Positions 1-11,902 are shown, counted from the stretch's first letter. The stretch: DNA of 64,000 nucleotides from Cladochytrium replicatum (GCA_025526935.1 JAHLKD010000006.1:405001-469000); one strand, 5' to 3'. Program-made: numbers and translations. Notes: generated by a model from the sequence alone, not told the origin.

Positions 1-268
1 TCTCTCAGTAAGTGTTCATCACGTCTTCTATTTTCAGATCTTTGAGGCCATTGCAAACTAGATGATTGATTCTCTAGAACGGCGTCAACAAGTCGAGGGT
101 GGCTTTGACATTTCACCAAAACCACTAAGTCATTTCATAAGATCACTGTTCTAATATCTGTAGCAGTCGGATTATTCTCTCTTTTGCGCACCTCTCCGAC
201 TAGTTCTCTGCTGTGGTAACTATTTTTCCTCTAATTGTTCAACATTTCGTTTTTGATCAGAAGTTGAT

Positions 269-3200
269 GTGGCGTACCTTCTCTCTCCAGAATGCGACGA
301 ACCTGCTCGCTCCCCGCCGAAAGTACGGGCATTGGCAAGCGCATTCGAAAAGCTATCCCAGTCTTCTGTATCTCTGGGATCAGAAAAGCAAAATCCAGGC
401 CCATTCACATCGGAGCAGTTGTCATCAACCGGTGATTCTCGTGCATGTTTACACTCCTGGCAACAACATCATCGCAAACCAGCGATACTTCGGGGAAATT
501 AAACAAGCAGCCTCCACCAAAACTTCCATCAATCCCGACAGAGCAATGCCAGCTCTACTAATTCGCTTGCAAATTCCCAAAAAGCCATCAACTCCCAACC
601 CTCCAACGTTGATTCCAGCTCATCATCGCCTCGGAAGGTATCAGTTGCGTCAATCGTCTCAGCTGTAAATGTCCAAAATTCGTCGAATCCCATTTCAGAT
701 GCAGTTGCGGCAAAGCGTGGATCCGGTATGTTAACACCAGCAGATATTGGATCCCCGGTCCTGTCAAAGGTCTCCTCTACAACATCCGCATCCTCCAACT
801 CTCCCGAATCCTTCACCCTCAAGGTCTCCCCAGCCTCGATCTGCTGTTCAGCGACCACCACCACCGATGCCTCCACCTCGACCTACTTTGTCGACCGAAT
901 CCGCGCAACCCGCCATTTATATTTCTCCGCCGAGCTCGCCAGAAAATCCATTCTCGAGCGAATCGCCGTCTTGTCCTTCCAAAGATCCATTCGTCGATGA
1001 TACGAAGCAAATGTTTCTGCAGCTGAAAACAAACCTAAACTCCCATCGCGTCCCGTCTCGCTCGCAAAGTTAAATGGATCATCTTCCCCAACATTGAATC
1101 GTATGTTTCCAAGCGAAGACTGGAAAAGTTCTGTGTCACTGAACAGCCCTGATGCACCACCGCCAATACCCGCTCGCCCTTACCCATCGTGTCTGCTTGC
1201 GGATACTTCGTCCGGTAGCTCTTCGGGGCTCGAGGATGGTTTCCAAAGTCCACTGGGAGTTCGTACATCCATCCCCGAAAGCGGTACCGCGAATCGCTGG
1301 CCTCCAATCGCGGAAGGTCTCCCCTTTACAGATCTGTTTTCAAAAGGTCATGTCCGGTGTGTTGCCTTTTCAGGCGACACAGTATGCACCATTGGAACAG
1401 AGCACCTTCGAGTATGGAGTTTGCAGACCGGCGAGTGTGTGCACACAAGATCTCATTCGCCCCCGATCAGAAAGCGACAGCGATGGCGTTTGTACCCTCA
1501 GTGATGGGATCACGGCTTTCGATGTGAGCGACTTGCTCTGGTTTGCATTGGAGAAAGGGGAGCTCCAAGCCGTCGATACCGTCACCGGTGAGATTGTCGA
1601 TCTGAGAGTGGGGGTCCATTCTTCAAACGTGTTACATATGCTGAGGTCGAAGGATCAGTTGTGGACGCTGGATGATGGTGGGGGCTTGAGAATATGGGAG
1701 CCGGAACCTGGTTTTCATGGCTTCTCGCTTCAATCACGCCCAGTCTCTAGACGTGTCAGTGTAAGGGAAACCTCTGCGACGTTGCAGGATGGTCGACTCT
1801 GGACAGCAGCACGGAGAGGGATCGAAACGTATTTCCCCGATGCAGAATCGTCGGGCGATGTGTTCCACCGGAAAGCCGACGTTGGCAGCCTTGGAAATAT
1901 TTCCAGTATGGCGGCTATCCCAGGCTCTACGCAATGCATTTTTGGACATGACGATGGAAAAATATCCTGTGGGGCTCGCCAATAGGGGTCAACGGAATTG
2001 AGAAGAGGCGGGTGATACAAGCCGGCGGGTATCATAGAATTACATCTGTGATTGTAGTTGGAAACCGGTACTGTTGGGCCGGTAACCTAACCGGAAAGAT
2101 TCAGGTGTTTGACATTCTTCCGCCAACGAATCCGACATGGAGTGTCTTGAAGGAATTCAAAGCGTATCGCAGTGTTTCCGTACAGGACATGGTCCAAACC
2201 ACGAGCGAGCTCAATCAATCGGAGATCCGCGTCCTGAGCCTGTCGGACCAGGGACAGATACGTATGTGGGACGCTCAGCTCAATCGCGACTTGGTTGGTG
2301 AGTTTTTATTTACTATGAAGGTTTGTGTATACAGCTGAATGGTTTTTATGTCAAGAAAACGAGGTTAGAGCTCGTCAATCACAATTTTGTAGCTACCGTG
2401 CGTTCAAAGTGCTCATATGCAGCTGGAACATCGACTCGAACAAACAAGCTGATCTGGACGCGGAGGATCCCGACTTTTTGCAAAACTGGGTGACAGACTT
2501 TGGATCTGGAGAAGTTCCGGACCTCATTGTGATCGGCATGCAGGAAATTGTCGACCTTGAATCGGTAAATGCAATGTACAACGCTATGGGCTGTTAGTCT
2601 CACTGAAAGTTCTCACTTCTTTCGCAACTTCAGAAAAAGATAACTGCAAGTAAGATAGCTTTGATTCTTTAAGACTGGAACCATAATCTTATTTTGTACT
2701 ACAGAATCATTCTTGAAAGGTGCATCGAAAAAGGCTGCCAAATCGCTGATTTATACGCGGTTCAAGCTGTGGCAGAACAAACTGATGGGGATCGTTCGCT
2801 ACACTTTGGAAGCCGCGCAGATTACAATCTTGTAGAAGGCTGGCAGTTGGTCGGCTTGTTCCAGTTTGTGATGGTTCGAACCGACAACAAGTTCACCGTA
2901 CGCGAAGTCCCGTGCGAGATGACAAAGACTGGACTGAAGGGATATCATGGGAACAAGGCCCGTGAAATTTGTGATGGCACTGGTTAACCTTGCTGATTTA
3001 TTTACAGGGAGCCATTGCGACTCGACTTATCATCGAGGATAGCTCGTTTTGCTTTGTTAAGCCATCTTGCGGCACACCAGAAGGAGATCAGCTCGCGGAA
3101 CAACGACACGGCGACTATTATGAAGGACATGAGTTTCCGGAATGTCCAGACCAAACTGACGGGGTCTTTGTCAATGGCGGTGATGGTTCAATGATTTTGG

Positions 3201-3935
3201 TGCGTGTTGACCGCCGCCATATGTTCTCGTAACGGACCCTGAACGTTTCGCGGTTTTGCTACAGGACCACGAGAATGTGATTTGGTCGGGCGACCTTAAC
3301 TATCGGATCGATCTTCCGAGAGAACAAGTGATTGCTGCCATGAACCAAAGAAACTGGGACGTTCTCATAGTAAGATAATCCGCAGTCAAACAAAAAGAAT
3401 CAGGTATTGACGTGGATCCGAACAGCGCTATGACCAGCTTTTGGTTCAACGGGCTACCATCTCTCTATTTGCGCTAAAGATTTTCCAGGAAGGTGCGCTC
3501 AACTTGCACCAACGTTCAAGTATGACCCAGTACCCACCATCATCGTTGGTGTGACTGCACCGGTGAACAATGATCGTTACCCACAGGAACGGATCACTAT
3601 GACACCAGCGAAAAGCAAAGGACTCCAGCGTGGTGTGATCGGGTAGGATTCAAGTCCCCAACAACAAATTGTTTTATTGTGTACTGAGCTTTCATACAAA
3701 GATTCTTGACCGGGGAGCAGGAGTTGAGCAGAAATATTATAAGCCGTACGAGTGTCGCATCTCCAATGCGGTTGTGGCAGCTTTTCTTGTGAGAGTCAAA
3801 TCAATTAACAAAGATCGGAAACTGGTGGTTTATGATGATGTGCTTCGGCTGCCAGAGGAACTGATTTTCTTTTTCCTTCGGCTGTGCATTTTTTGCGTTG
3901 TTTTTTGGCATATATTATCATTTCATTTGGATTAA
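269..3935 (+). pseudogene. Broken WD40-like / inositol polyphosphate 5-phosphatase gene
   Basis: Pieces of one protein can be read in shifting frames. First comes a Ser/Pro-rich N-terminal part, with the proline run PPPPMPPPRP and an NPF near 950. A beta-propeller-like region follows at about 1300-2300 (TEHLRVWSLQTGECV, GQIRMWDAQL), then a 5-phosphatase catalytic region at 2400-3850 (ICSWNIDSNK, WSGDLNYRIDL, HYDTSEKQRTPAWCDRV). Some introns are normal, such as those near 2300, 2565 and 2656. Single-base losses break the frame near 1449, 1500, 1965, 2815 and 3510. The frame also shifts near 830, 1010 and 3060, and there is a stop near 500. The catalytic SDHRPV box near 3765 reads SNAVVAAF. The fragments resemble the fungal and plant 5-phosphatases with an N-terminal propeller, which remove the 5-phosphate of phosphoinositides. 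I call it a pseudogene because an intact paralogue lies 3 kb away in clean sequence. A poor assembly stretch is the alternative. The ends are approximate. Confidence 0.7.
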
Positions 3936-4091
3936 CGTTCTTGGGCGAACACAGAAAGCAGCCATGGTACCTCGCACGTAGTTCCTAGAAATATTGGAAA
4001 GGAGTCAGAACGACATATTTAGAGTAGAAAATAAATCAATGGAGGCGAATGGGCTCAGATGGGTTCGCCATTGGCGAGTTTTAACCACTGC

Positions 4092-4405
4092 TCAGAAGTC
4101 TTAAGACCGTCGTGAGATAATAAAGTGTATCATCATAGCCATCACAAATGAAGCATAACAAATCCAACTGCAAACTCACATTTGTGATGCGTCGAGATGT
4201 GCGAGCAAAGTCTGGCGGGAGAAAGGGATTAGTCAACACTCAGGCTGCAACTCACTGATTGGCCAAATTGAAGGTATCAGAATGAAAAGTTTCTCGACAT
4301 GCAATTCCGACATATGCTTGTCTCAATTTTTTTCTAATCTCATCTCGTACGGCTCACAATCGGGAGAGGTTGCTGGAACTGATGCTCACCTGAATGCTCA
4401 GACAT
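4092..4405 (-). CDS. Possible small 50-residue protein, four exons
   Basis: Minus-strand exons at 4390-4405, 4256-4352, 4180-4211 and 4092-4099 join into 51 codons including the stop. Every junction is GT-AG and keeps frame, although the first intron is only 37 bp. The protein starts MSEHSAVRDEIRKKLRQ and ends in STHHKYF. The first half would be a basic amphipathic helix. I recognise no family. The case rests on consistent splicing and a plausible composition, so it could also be the 3' part of a longer gene whose upstream exons lie at 4390-5167. It lies beyond the end of the broken 5-phosphatase and points toward it. Confidence 0.35.
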
Positions 4406-5167
4406 AGCGCCTCGCTCGCGGCACGTCGTATTTAGGCGTCGAATAACCGAAATCTAGCAAAAGAAGACTGGTAAGAAGATTGTCAGAAGACCCGGTTAAA
4501 CAGAAAAATTGAAAGCAAAGAGATCAGGTAGATGCATGAATGGTAAAAAAGTGTTTGTCAACATCGAGATACTCGAATCTGACTCGTCATCGTTTCATCA
4601 TCTCAATTGGCACAAACGGGGTGCAGATAAGATGAATGAGCTTACCTAATGGTTCCCCATAAAAGAGTTTGACGGGACCTGAAACATTGTCAAATAATCA
4701 GATGAGAACAATAGTGCCACGATAGCATGAGAAAATGTGGAGTTCTCAGTGCCGTGAAGGAAAAGATTTATCAACATATGATCTTTCTGTGCCCAGTGCT
4801 TTTACGACTTCGTTCTGTCAGAACGAGCATCCCAGAAAATACACACACGGTACGAAAAGGATCATTGACTTACATCAATAGAAACTTGATGGCAGTGAAC
4901 AGACCCTTGAGTTGGACGTTTGAGAGTCCCGAGTCAGGCTTGTGAACGGTTAAGAAGACTTGCTAGGTCTCTAGAACGAAACCACGGTTAGCACTTTTAG
5001 AGATAAACCAAACCACTCAGAAGCCAGATCTCGATAACGCTCAGCTCGGCTTGGTTCACATCAATTTAATCAGCCGGTAATTCCAGCGTATATATAATAT
5101 GTGCAGCTAACCTCATCTCTGCGTTCACCGAAAACTTAGCCAGCGATCAACCAAACTTACCAGGCAT
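4390..5167 (-). other. Candidate upstream minus-strand exons, unresolved
   Basis: Further exon-like pieces lie on the minus strand at 5161-5167 (ATG start), 4874-4958, 4646-4678 and 4390-4453, each flanked by GT-AG borders. The second piece reads VHKPDSGLSNVQLKGLF. The last two can also be read together as PVKLFYGEPLDFGYSTPKYD in a frame that ends at a stop overlapping the ATG at 4405. The alternative frames conflict, so I cannot give one protein. It may be a short gene with an alternative splice form or a decayed one. The remaining sequence from 3936 to 5527 shows no other coding signal on either strand. Confidence 0.25.
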
Positions 5168-5527
5168 GATCTTGCGAGGTAACCGACAGATAGACAATGG
5201 TTAGTGGTCGAGTATTCATCGTTCTGTAAGATAATTGATCAGCATGATTGCGAACAAAGTAAGGTGTTCAATCCCACGAGAGGTGCGTTCAGATCTCTGT
5301 TGTCGTTTCAAGACCGGTATCTAACTCCGGCATCAAAGACTCTAGTTTGTATGTGTATGTGTCATGGTCATCCCCACTGCACCCCGTCCCTGCCAACCCC
5401 CTCTCCTTGTACCTTTTCTGTGCGAGAGAAAGAAAACCTCAGTGGCCCCACGTGACGCGTTAATTGCCTTTTAAATCTTCGAAGCCGAACGCCACAGCAT
5501 CGCGAATTCCCGTTGCCACTTTGCCAG

Positions 5528-6655
5528 ATGATGGTAGAGGCAGCCGTACCAGATGCCGTCGGAGAAGCATTGGCGAAAACCCCAGCTCCGGAGCCAGAGG
5601 TCACCCAGAAATTGGTTTACGAGTACCTGGTTCACAATTGCTTCAGCGAGACCGCTAAATCATTCGGCAACGCCTGCCAAATCACTGCCCTTTGTGCTGC
5701 TGCATCTGGCGCGTCAATTTCGCGAAAGAGGAGCATTTTGGCAGTAACGGGGGATTCGGGAGACGTGAAAATGGAGGTCGACGGAGGGGGTGTCGATGCG
5801 GAGGGTGAAATGGAGATGGTACCTGCCGATTCTGGAATGGAAGAAGCATCGAGGAAAGGACTGTCAAACTTTCCGGTTCCGCGTGATCCGGTGCAATCAT
5901 TAGATGCAAGGAAGCATCTGTACAATCTGGTTGCAGCTGGCAATATTATCGATGCTCTGGCTTTTTGCAATACCGCGTTTCCCCATGGTATGTCCTCTTC
6001 TATTATAGGATTAAATCTCTAATTCCTTGGATGAGTCTTATCAAGTGACACGCCGGAGTCACTGGACGTAGCATTTGAGCTTCAATGCCAGCATTTTATA
6101 GAAAGCGCGCGTAAAAGTGCATCTGATGCCTTGCGATTTGCACAAGAAGGTCTGTTGCTGTGGATTTCGTGCATTTTTTATTTTCAGTGCTTGAATTTTT
6201 GTTTTATTAGAGCTTGTGAAGTTTGGTTACCTCAATCCTCGCTACCTGACTGTCCTGCAGGATATTGTCACAATTATTGCATACGAAGATCCTTCAATCT
6301 CTCCAGTTGCTTCATACCTGTCTCAAGAAAGGCGTGAGGAAGTAGCCAGGCGACTCAATAGCTACATTCTATGTATAGCGTTGATTGGTATTCACACGCA
6401 ATTCACTGATCTCAGTGTTTTAGCATTGGAGAGCATGCCCACAGAAACCTCACTTGCAAAAATAGCGAGACAGCTCACTGGTATGGCTTCCGCTTCCCAA
6501 GTGATGCTTACGAAAATACTGATCTTTTGAATTCTTCAGTTGTGGCAGATATATTGGCGACAGACTCCGCTAAAGACAGAAAGTCTACAACAAAACACGC
6601 TCGCTTTCATCTTCAGGACTTTGTTGGAAGCAATGGTGAAGACATGAGATATTGA
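5528..6655 (+). CDS. LisH-CTLH-CRA protein, RanBP9/Gid1-like without SPRY domain
   Basis: Five exons (5528-5987, 6036-6149, 6211-6387, 6424-6480, 6540-6655) give 307 residues with every junction in frame. A LisH motif lies near residues 20-45 (KLVYEYLVHNCFSETAKSF). An acidic insert follows, then a CTLH domain (ARKHLYNLVAAGNIIDALAF) and a CRA region (AYEDPSISPVASYLSQERR, then VARRLNSYIL). The SP-L-RR-VA-LNS pattern matches the RanBP9/RanBP10 branch (yeast Gid1). These proteins scaffold the CTLH/GID E3 ubiquitin ligase, which degrades metabolic enzymes and other targets. The SPRY domain that sits before LisH in RanBP9 is absent, and I saw no SPRY-like exon upstream. A distinct CTLH family member is therefore possible. 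The first of the two adjacent ATGs was chosen as the start. Confidence 0.75.
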
Positions 6656-6745
6656 CAGCTAGTTTAATAATATATAAATATTCCATCAAGTCACAAAATC
6701 ACAAGTCCTGAGAAAATTTTCACTGCACGCGACGCAGTTCATTCC

Positions 6746-8940
6746 ATGAACCCAAGAACCGTCCATCCAGAGCAAGATGAAATCACACCATCACCTCCTG
6801 AGCCACTATCTCATTCTCCTGTCCGGCAATCTAATACTGGGATTTTCCAATTCTTGAGCCGTTGGTTTGGGGGTGCCGCAGTTAAGGTGCAGGGAGAAGT
6901 GTTGGGAGCCCCCATCGCGGAGGACCCTCCCGCCGGGACTGGAAACAACACTACCGAAGCTGGAATTGAAGCTCAGCTTACCCAAACTCTATCGTATGGC
7001 CATCATTCTCTAGTTCGCCGAACTCCTTCTGTTGCAGGATCTCAGCGAAGTTTGGCTCGATCGCGAGGATCTGATCATGGACGGATACACCGTGAGCTTA
7101 GAATGGCAGTTTTTTTTTGCTCTGCATTAATCATGTCTCAAATTTCCGGGACCGTTTTGCAGCGGAAAGTGCTCTTCATCACCAAAACCATCCCTCACTT
7201 TACATCATGAGAAAGTCCATCGCCCGGTCGTATCATGATTTGAAAGTTCTTCTTCAGTCCACACTCCATCCACCCCCGACTCCCCAATCTGCAGTACCCC
7301 AAAGAAAGCAGATTCGCGTGTACATCGGGACATGGAACATGAACGGAAAGGTGAGTTTCAAAATTGCATCCAGTTGACACAATCTTTTCTTATTCACGTT
7401 GTTTCTGTGAAGGAAGTTGCCACAAACCGACCTCTCTGATTTCTTCCCGCCAAAGAAAGACAGGTTATACGAGATTCTTGTATTTGGTTCGCAGGAATGT
7501 CAGCAGAGTCTCGAGCGCTCTGTGGTCTTTCCGGCGGTACCAAAGGATTTGTGGGAAGCTCTCTTGAATAAAGAGCTCATCTCACGGAATGCAGACGACA
7601 AGTACACAATGGTTGCATCCGAGACGCTAGCTGGACTGCATATGTGCGTGTTTGTATTGAACGAGCGATCCGAGGAAGTGAAAAGTAAGAAAATTAGTTA
7701 TTTTGCTCACTCAACAAAAGATGATTAAATATCCAATAAAGATATTGAGTATGGACGGGTGGCAACAGGACTCGGTCAAGTTCTGGGAAACAAGGGAGCA
7801 GTTGCCATCAGTCTGTCGTTTGCCAGCTCAAGTCTTCTATTTGTCTGCTGCCATCTTTCTGGTACGATCGATGAATGTATGTGACCCAGCCTATTTCTTA
7901 CATTTATGACAGCGCACCAAAACAATGTCGATCAGCGAAATGCCGATTGCGCGAGGATATGTGCAGAGCTCAGACTCTCTCCCGCACCAGCTGGTTAGTG
8001 GAAAGCTTTCTATGTGGATTTGTTGACGGAGTTTCTCAACCGATAACATGAACAAGATGCACCACTAGCAGCCGCGAGAACATTTTCAAGGGGACCTACA
8101 CTTGCCCGAAAGCCCAGTACATTATCAACCGGTACCCTACGCCGCAGAGAGAGAGTTTTAGACAACTTCGACTACGTGTTTTTCTTCGGCGATCTCAATT
8201 ATCGCGTGAACGGAAATCGTGCAATAGTGGAACAGATAATTGCTCAAGAACGATTGGAGGTGATTTTGAAACAACACCGATCCGCGATGGTCTCTTAAGA
8301 TTGTTTCTCAAAGGTTCTCCGCAACAACGATCAACTTCGCATCGAAATGGAAAAGGGCAAAATACTTTCCGGCTTCCAAGAAGCGTCCATCAACTTTCCT
8401 CCGACCTTCAAGTTTGATCTCCCTGTCTCGGGAGAACTCTATAGCCCTTCGACTGCATCAGGTTCAAGCTTGACAACTCCAACATCTCCAAGCGCCACAG
8501 AACCTATAAGCCCAGCTCGTGGGAAGGTCGCGTTTCCAGACGGAATTCCATGGGACGGTGGATCATACACACTGCGCTATGACACATCTCCAAAAGCGCG
8601 AATTCCGTCATGGACTGATCGCGTTTTGTATAAAAGCAAACGACGCACTCACACAACTCCGTCATTATCATTACCTACAACCCCCCAGGGTACAAGGACT
8701 TTCGAAGATGGGTTAGCTGAGGCACTAGTTGTAGAGAACTACAAGGCGTGTCTTGGCGTTGGTGGTTCGGATCATGTGCCAGTAGTTTGTGCATTTACTT
8801 TATACCCAGAAAGTTCTCAGGAAGAGGGTGTCGTTCGATCGTCTAACAGTGTGGATATTCGGGAGATTGACACGAGAGAGACGAGCGAGAAAGACGCTGG
8901 GCTCAATTCTGCGCGACAAAAACGCTGTATAATATCATGA
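6746..8940 (+). CDS. Inositol polyphosphate 5-phosphatase with C-terminal CaaX box, INPP5E-like
   Basis: Seven exons (6746-7091, 7163-7350, 7417-7684, 7742-7861, 7913-7993, 8069-8259, 8314-8940) give exactly 607 codons, so 606 residues. The catalytic domain carries the family motifs in order: YIGTWNMNGK, GQVLGNKGAVAISL, FFFGDLNYRV, FQEASINFPPTFKFD, ARIPSWTDRVLY and GGSDHVPV (normally SDHRPV). The first ~150 residues are low-complexity. The protein ends RQKRCIIS, a CaaX prenylation motif after basic residues. Known family enzymes remove the 5-phosphate of PI(4,5)P2 or PI(3,4,5)P3. Among them INPP5E combines this domain with a CaaX box and acts at cilia. The match to INPP5E rather than another 5-phosphatase is my inference from architecture. 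It is intact, unlike the copy at 0.3-3.9 kb. Confidence 0.85.
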
Positions 8941-9022
8941 GATGGAAATACACTTGAAAAAACTTTATTGAGATACGAACACAGGTCAAACATTTTGATA
9001 TTAACCTACAGAAATGCAAAGC

Positions 9023-9274
9023 TCAATGAGATACATTAACATCCAGCAAAGGATCATGCAGCAGCCATAATACAAGAGAACAATCGCAGAAGCTTCGCAG
9101 AAAAACGACATCTGGCTTGGCCGGTCTGCAAATAGGAGGCTTGCGGTGGGGAGGGCGAGTAAAGCCGGTTGGCCGAGGAGTAAGATCGGTAGGACGAGGA
9201 CCGCCGGGAGGACGACGGTGAGGCGGATGAGGTTTGGCGGATACATATCTGTACCCTACATGTTTTCCCGACAT
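9023..9274 (-). CDS. Short Pro/Arg-rich hypothetical protein
   Basis: An open frame of 83 residues begins MSGKHVGYRYVSAKPHPP, is rich in Pro, Arg and His up to about residue 55, and ends in a more hydrophobic part (FLRSFCDCSLVLWLLHDPL). A short polar stretch followed by a Cys-containing hydrophobic end recalls small stress-related membrane proteins, but the Cys spacing of the CYSTM family is not there. The overlapping frames are also open over much of this stretch, which weakens the case. No family is recognised. Confidence 0.3.
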   Translation of the reverse strand: MSGKHVGYRYVSAKPHPPHRRPPGGPRPTDLTPRPTGFTRPPHRKPPICRPAKPDVVFLRSFCDCSLVLWLLHDPLLDVNVSH

Positions 9275-9507
9275 AGTCTTTTTGGCACAAGAAGGAGTTG
9301 ATTGAAAGTTTATCAGATTGTTCGATGCGCCCCTTCCAACCTAGCCCCGTTCTAACCCCGCCCAATTTTGCATCAAGAACCCCCCATTCTCTCATTTCAC
9401 AAACCAAACAACAACACAACACGCACTTGAAAAGGTCTAGACAAACTTGAAGTTTACAACTCTCAGTAGCGATCCACCGAATATGTCTGTTCAGGAGCCT
9501 ACTGACA

Positions 9508-9733
9508 ATGGTTGATAGGTTGTCGCATCAGGTATGTTCTTTCCATTCTTTCTCTCTCCACTAGGAATCACATTTTCATTGCCTCTATACAGGATGACAT
9601 GAAGAAGGAGGATCGCATTTCTTTGTTCTTGAACGGGTACAACACTCTCCGCATCGAAGTCCCTTTGTACACATTCCGCTCCCACCGACTCCTCACCAGC
9701 GACCCAACATTCTATTTGCGGGGGCCAGCTTGA
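9508..9733 (+). CDS. Short two-exon hypothetical protein or gene fragment
   Basis: Exons 9508-9531 and 9593-9733 join in frame across a normal intron (GTATGT to ATACAG) into 54 residues starting MVDRLSHQDDMKKEDRISLF. Coding-like sequence continues downstream to about 9957 in other frames (for example LCGLAGGVFDRLLSALPSR). The reading may therefore be the 5' end of a larger, now broken gene. No family is recognised. Confidence 0.3.
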
Positions 9734-11069
9734 GCTCTGTGGGCTCGCCGGTGGAGTGTTTGATCGCTTACTCTCGGCGCTTCCGAGCCGTGACGATGGA
9801 CGAGCAATTCGGATTTTCTTGGGCCACAGCGGTTTTTGCGAGTTCTGTCATCTTCTCCAGAGGCTCGACCAAGATGGATAATGGTGGTTCTTCAGAATCC
9901 GACTGTGTCGGGAGGATTCTGATAAGTGGGATGCAGGATGTGGATTCGTGAGCTTACTATAACCACCTATCTCTCTGCTTCCTTCTGTTCTTTTCGCCGC
10001 CCGGCTTCCCCGTCCCCAACAAAACTTCATTTCGCTTTGGATTGGACCATACGGCACACATTAGCCCCAAAAGTCTTCTTTTTTGCCTGTTCTTTGTTCG
10101 AGCACATCAATACATGTCTTCTGTTACATTTTGAAAGGTTCGCAATACCAATATTTGAGCTAAAGCTTGAGTCGCCAATTATAACCTCACAATTCCCATC
10201 GGTCTTGTGCAATTCTGGAGAGGGACACAGCTTGAAGTTTTGGGCCACAGATCCAGTTCCCAATAAATCCCGACTAAGCTCGAGGTGAATAATACTTTCA
10301 TGGCGGATTGTATCAGATTATAAAAATATTTTTGTCCTTGCTTAACTGAATATCCATACTCAACTGAAGAAACTTGATCGGAGACACAAGATCTTGAAGA
10401 AGTGAACGATCTCATATCTTCATACATGTCAATGTTCTTTGAGGCAGCGCTGGACATGTAGCTTGTTTTGACATCAAGAGCAATAACCTGGTATGTCGCA
10501 CAAGTTGCCATGTTACTGGATTGGTTGGACTTCATCCCTTAGGAACCTTTAAGCTAGGTAGCACCTGAAAAGCACCTGAAAGCAAGTGAATGGATGGTGG
10601 ATGGATTCAAGTTGCAACGTCACCCAGTCTCTCTGAAATGCACATTTGAAATACATTGTACAAAGCGGTTGCACCATTGATGAAACAGGGCAATACTTTT
10701 AGACTTTCTTACAGACTGACAGAGACCTAGGTGCTTTAGAGGAGGCAGTGAAAAAAATTGGGTTGAGGTATGTCGCTGATAATGCGTTAAACACTCTTAA
10801 CAACTTCCTTCTCTGATTAACTCGCTCTGTTTGGAGATTGGAATTCTGAAAGTTCCGCTTAGCTGATAACTAAAATCTGGCTGTAAGATCCTGTTCTGAA
10901 GGCAGGGTTGTGTAAAATCAAGTGGAGCAACTAATTCATGCATCTATTGTTCGCGCAATGCTTTGTGAAATATGCCAGTCTTCAGTAACATAGGAAAAAC
11001 AGAATACCCCACCTAAGCCGAGAACAAACCAAAACACAAGCAAACAGTTGTTGCGAGCCACGATAAACA
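9734..11069. other. Gene-poor interval
   Basis: Apart from the possible broken tail of the preceding fragment (to about 9960), I see no open frame with coding character, no RNA gene and no clear repeat here. The sequence is AT-rich with stop codons in all frames. Confidence 0.5.
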
Positions 11070-11623
11070 ATGGTAAGTAATATGTTGCAATGCAGAGTTC
11101 TGTTCGTAATTAGACAAAAGCTCCGATCTTGCGTCCAGTAATATTTGGAATGTTTGATATCAACACTCCATATATGGCAAATCCTCCTGCAGCATCGAAC
11201 TCTGCAGCAAAAGCCGATAAAGCCCGTGAGGAAGCACTTGCTGTCGAGTCCGTCTCCCACGCCGCTCCCCCAACGTATTCTGAAGATTTATCCTCTCGCT
11301 CTTACGTATGTACAGTCCCAACGTCTTCCGCATCTCCAGGCGAGCTCCTTGTAAACGAAGATGACAGTATCTTGCTCTCGCGCACAGTTGGTGCCGGTTC
11401 CTGGGCTTTCGGTAAAACTTTGCAGTCCAGAGAGTTCAGACCTTTCCCAATGTCCTTCGTGCAAAAGACCACTAGATCGGGCGGTGGAATTTCCTCGGCG
11501 GCTGGCCAAGCGCATCTACGGATTACCCCTCGTTGCCTGAGAAGCAATAAGAGTTATGTTGTTTTCGGTTTCTTTTTGCTCTGCGCGCCTTCGTATTTAA
11601 TTCTCCTCCTCTCTTTTATCTAG
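11070..11623 (+). CDS. Putative tail-anchored protein with PPTY motif
   Basis: The ATG at 11070-11072 is followed directly by a GTAAGT donor. Splicing 11073-11113 joins it to 11114-11623 and gives 170 residues (MTKAPILRPVIFGMF...). If that short intron is not used, translation could begin at the ATGs near 11150 or 11175. The middle is Ala/Ser/Glu-rich and contains PPTY, a PPxY motif of the kind bound by WW domains such as those of Nedd4-type ligases. The last ~23 residues (SYVVFGFFLLCAPSYLILLL) are strongly hydrophobic and end the protein, as expected for a tail anchor. No family is recognised, and both the WW link and the anchoring are inferences from motifs. Confidence 0.5.
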
Positions 11624-11902
11624 TATATTTTGGTTGCTTGTTACGGAATAATAGCTGGTTGCAAGGAATTGTTTTTTTAAGATTGCAGAATAGTACCTAC
11701 ACGAGTCATTGGTTGGCATAGTTTATTATGGTTAGTTGTAAATTATCCATGCTCGACGGCAAGCCAACAAACATGCTCATAGAAGTGGGCGGGATTAGAA
11801 ATAATTAAGAGATTCATAGGATGGCCCATTCCAAGTTAAACACTACATAGAGAGGTCGAAAGCGGCCATCTGCATAATGTAAATTATGAACCAGGCTCAT
11901 AA

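Noticed and set aside
5988-6022. Apparent frame error at the first intron of the LisH-CTLH gene
   Set aside because: An acceptor at 6035 (GATGAG) keeps frame and gives SSDTPESLDVAF, so there is no lesion.
9023-9274. Small CYSTM-type stress protein
   Set aside because: The C-terminal Cys run that defines CYSTM is not present in the frame that begins with ATG.
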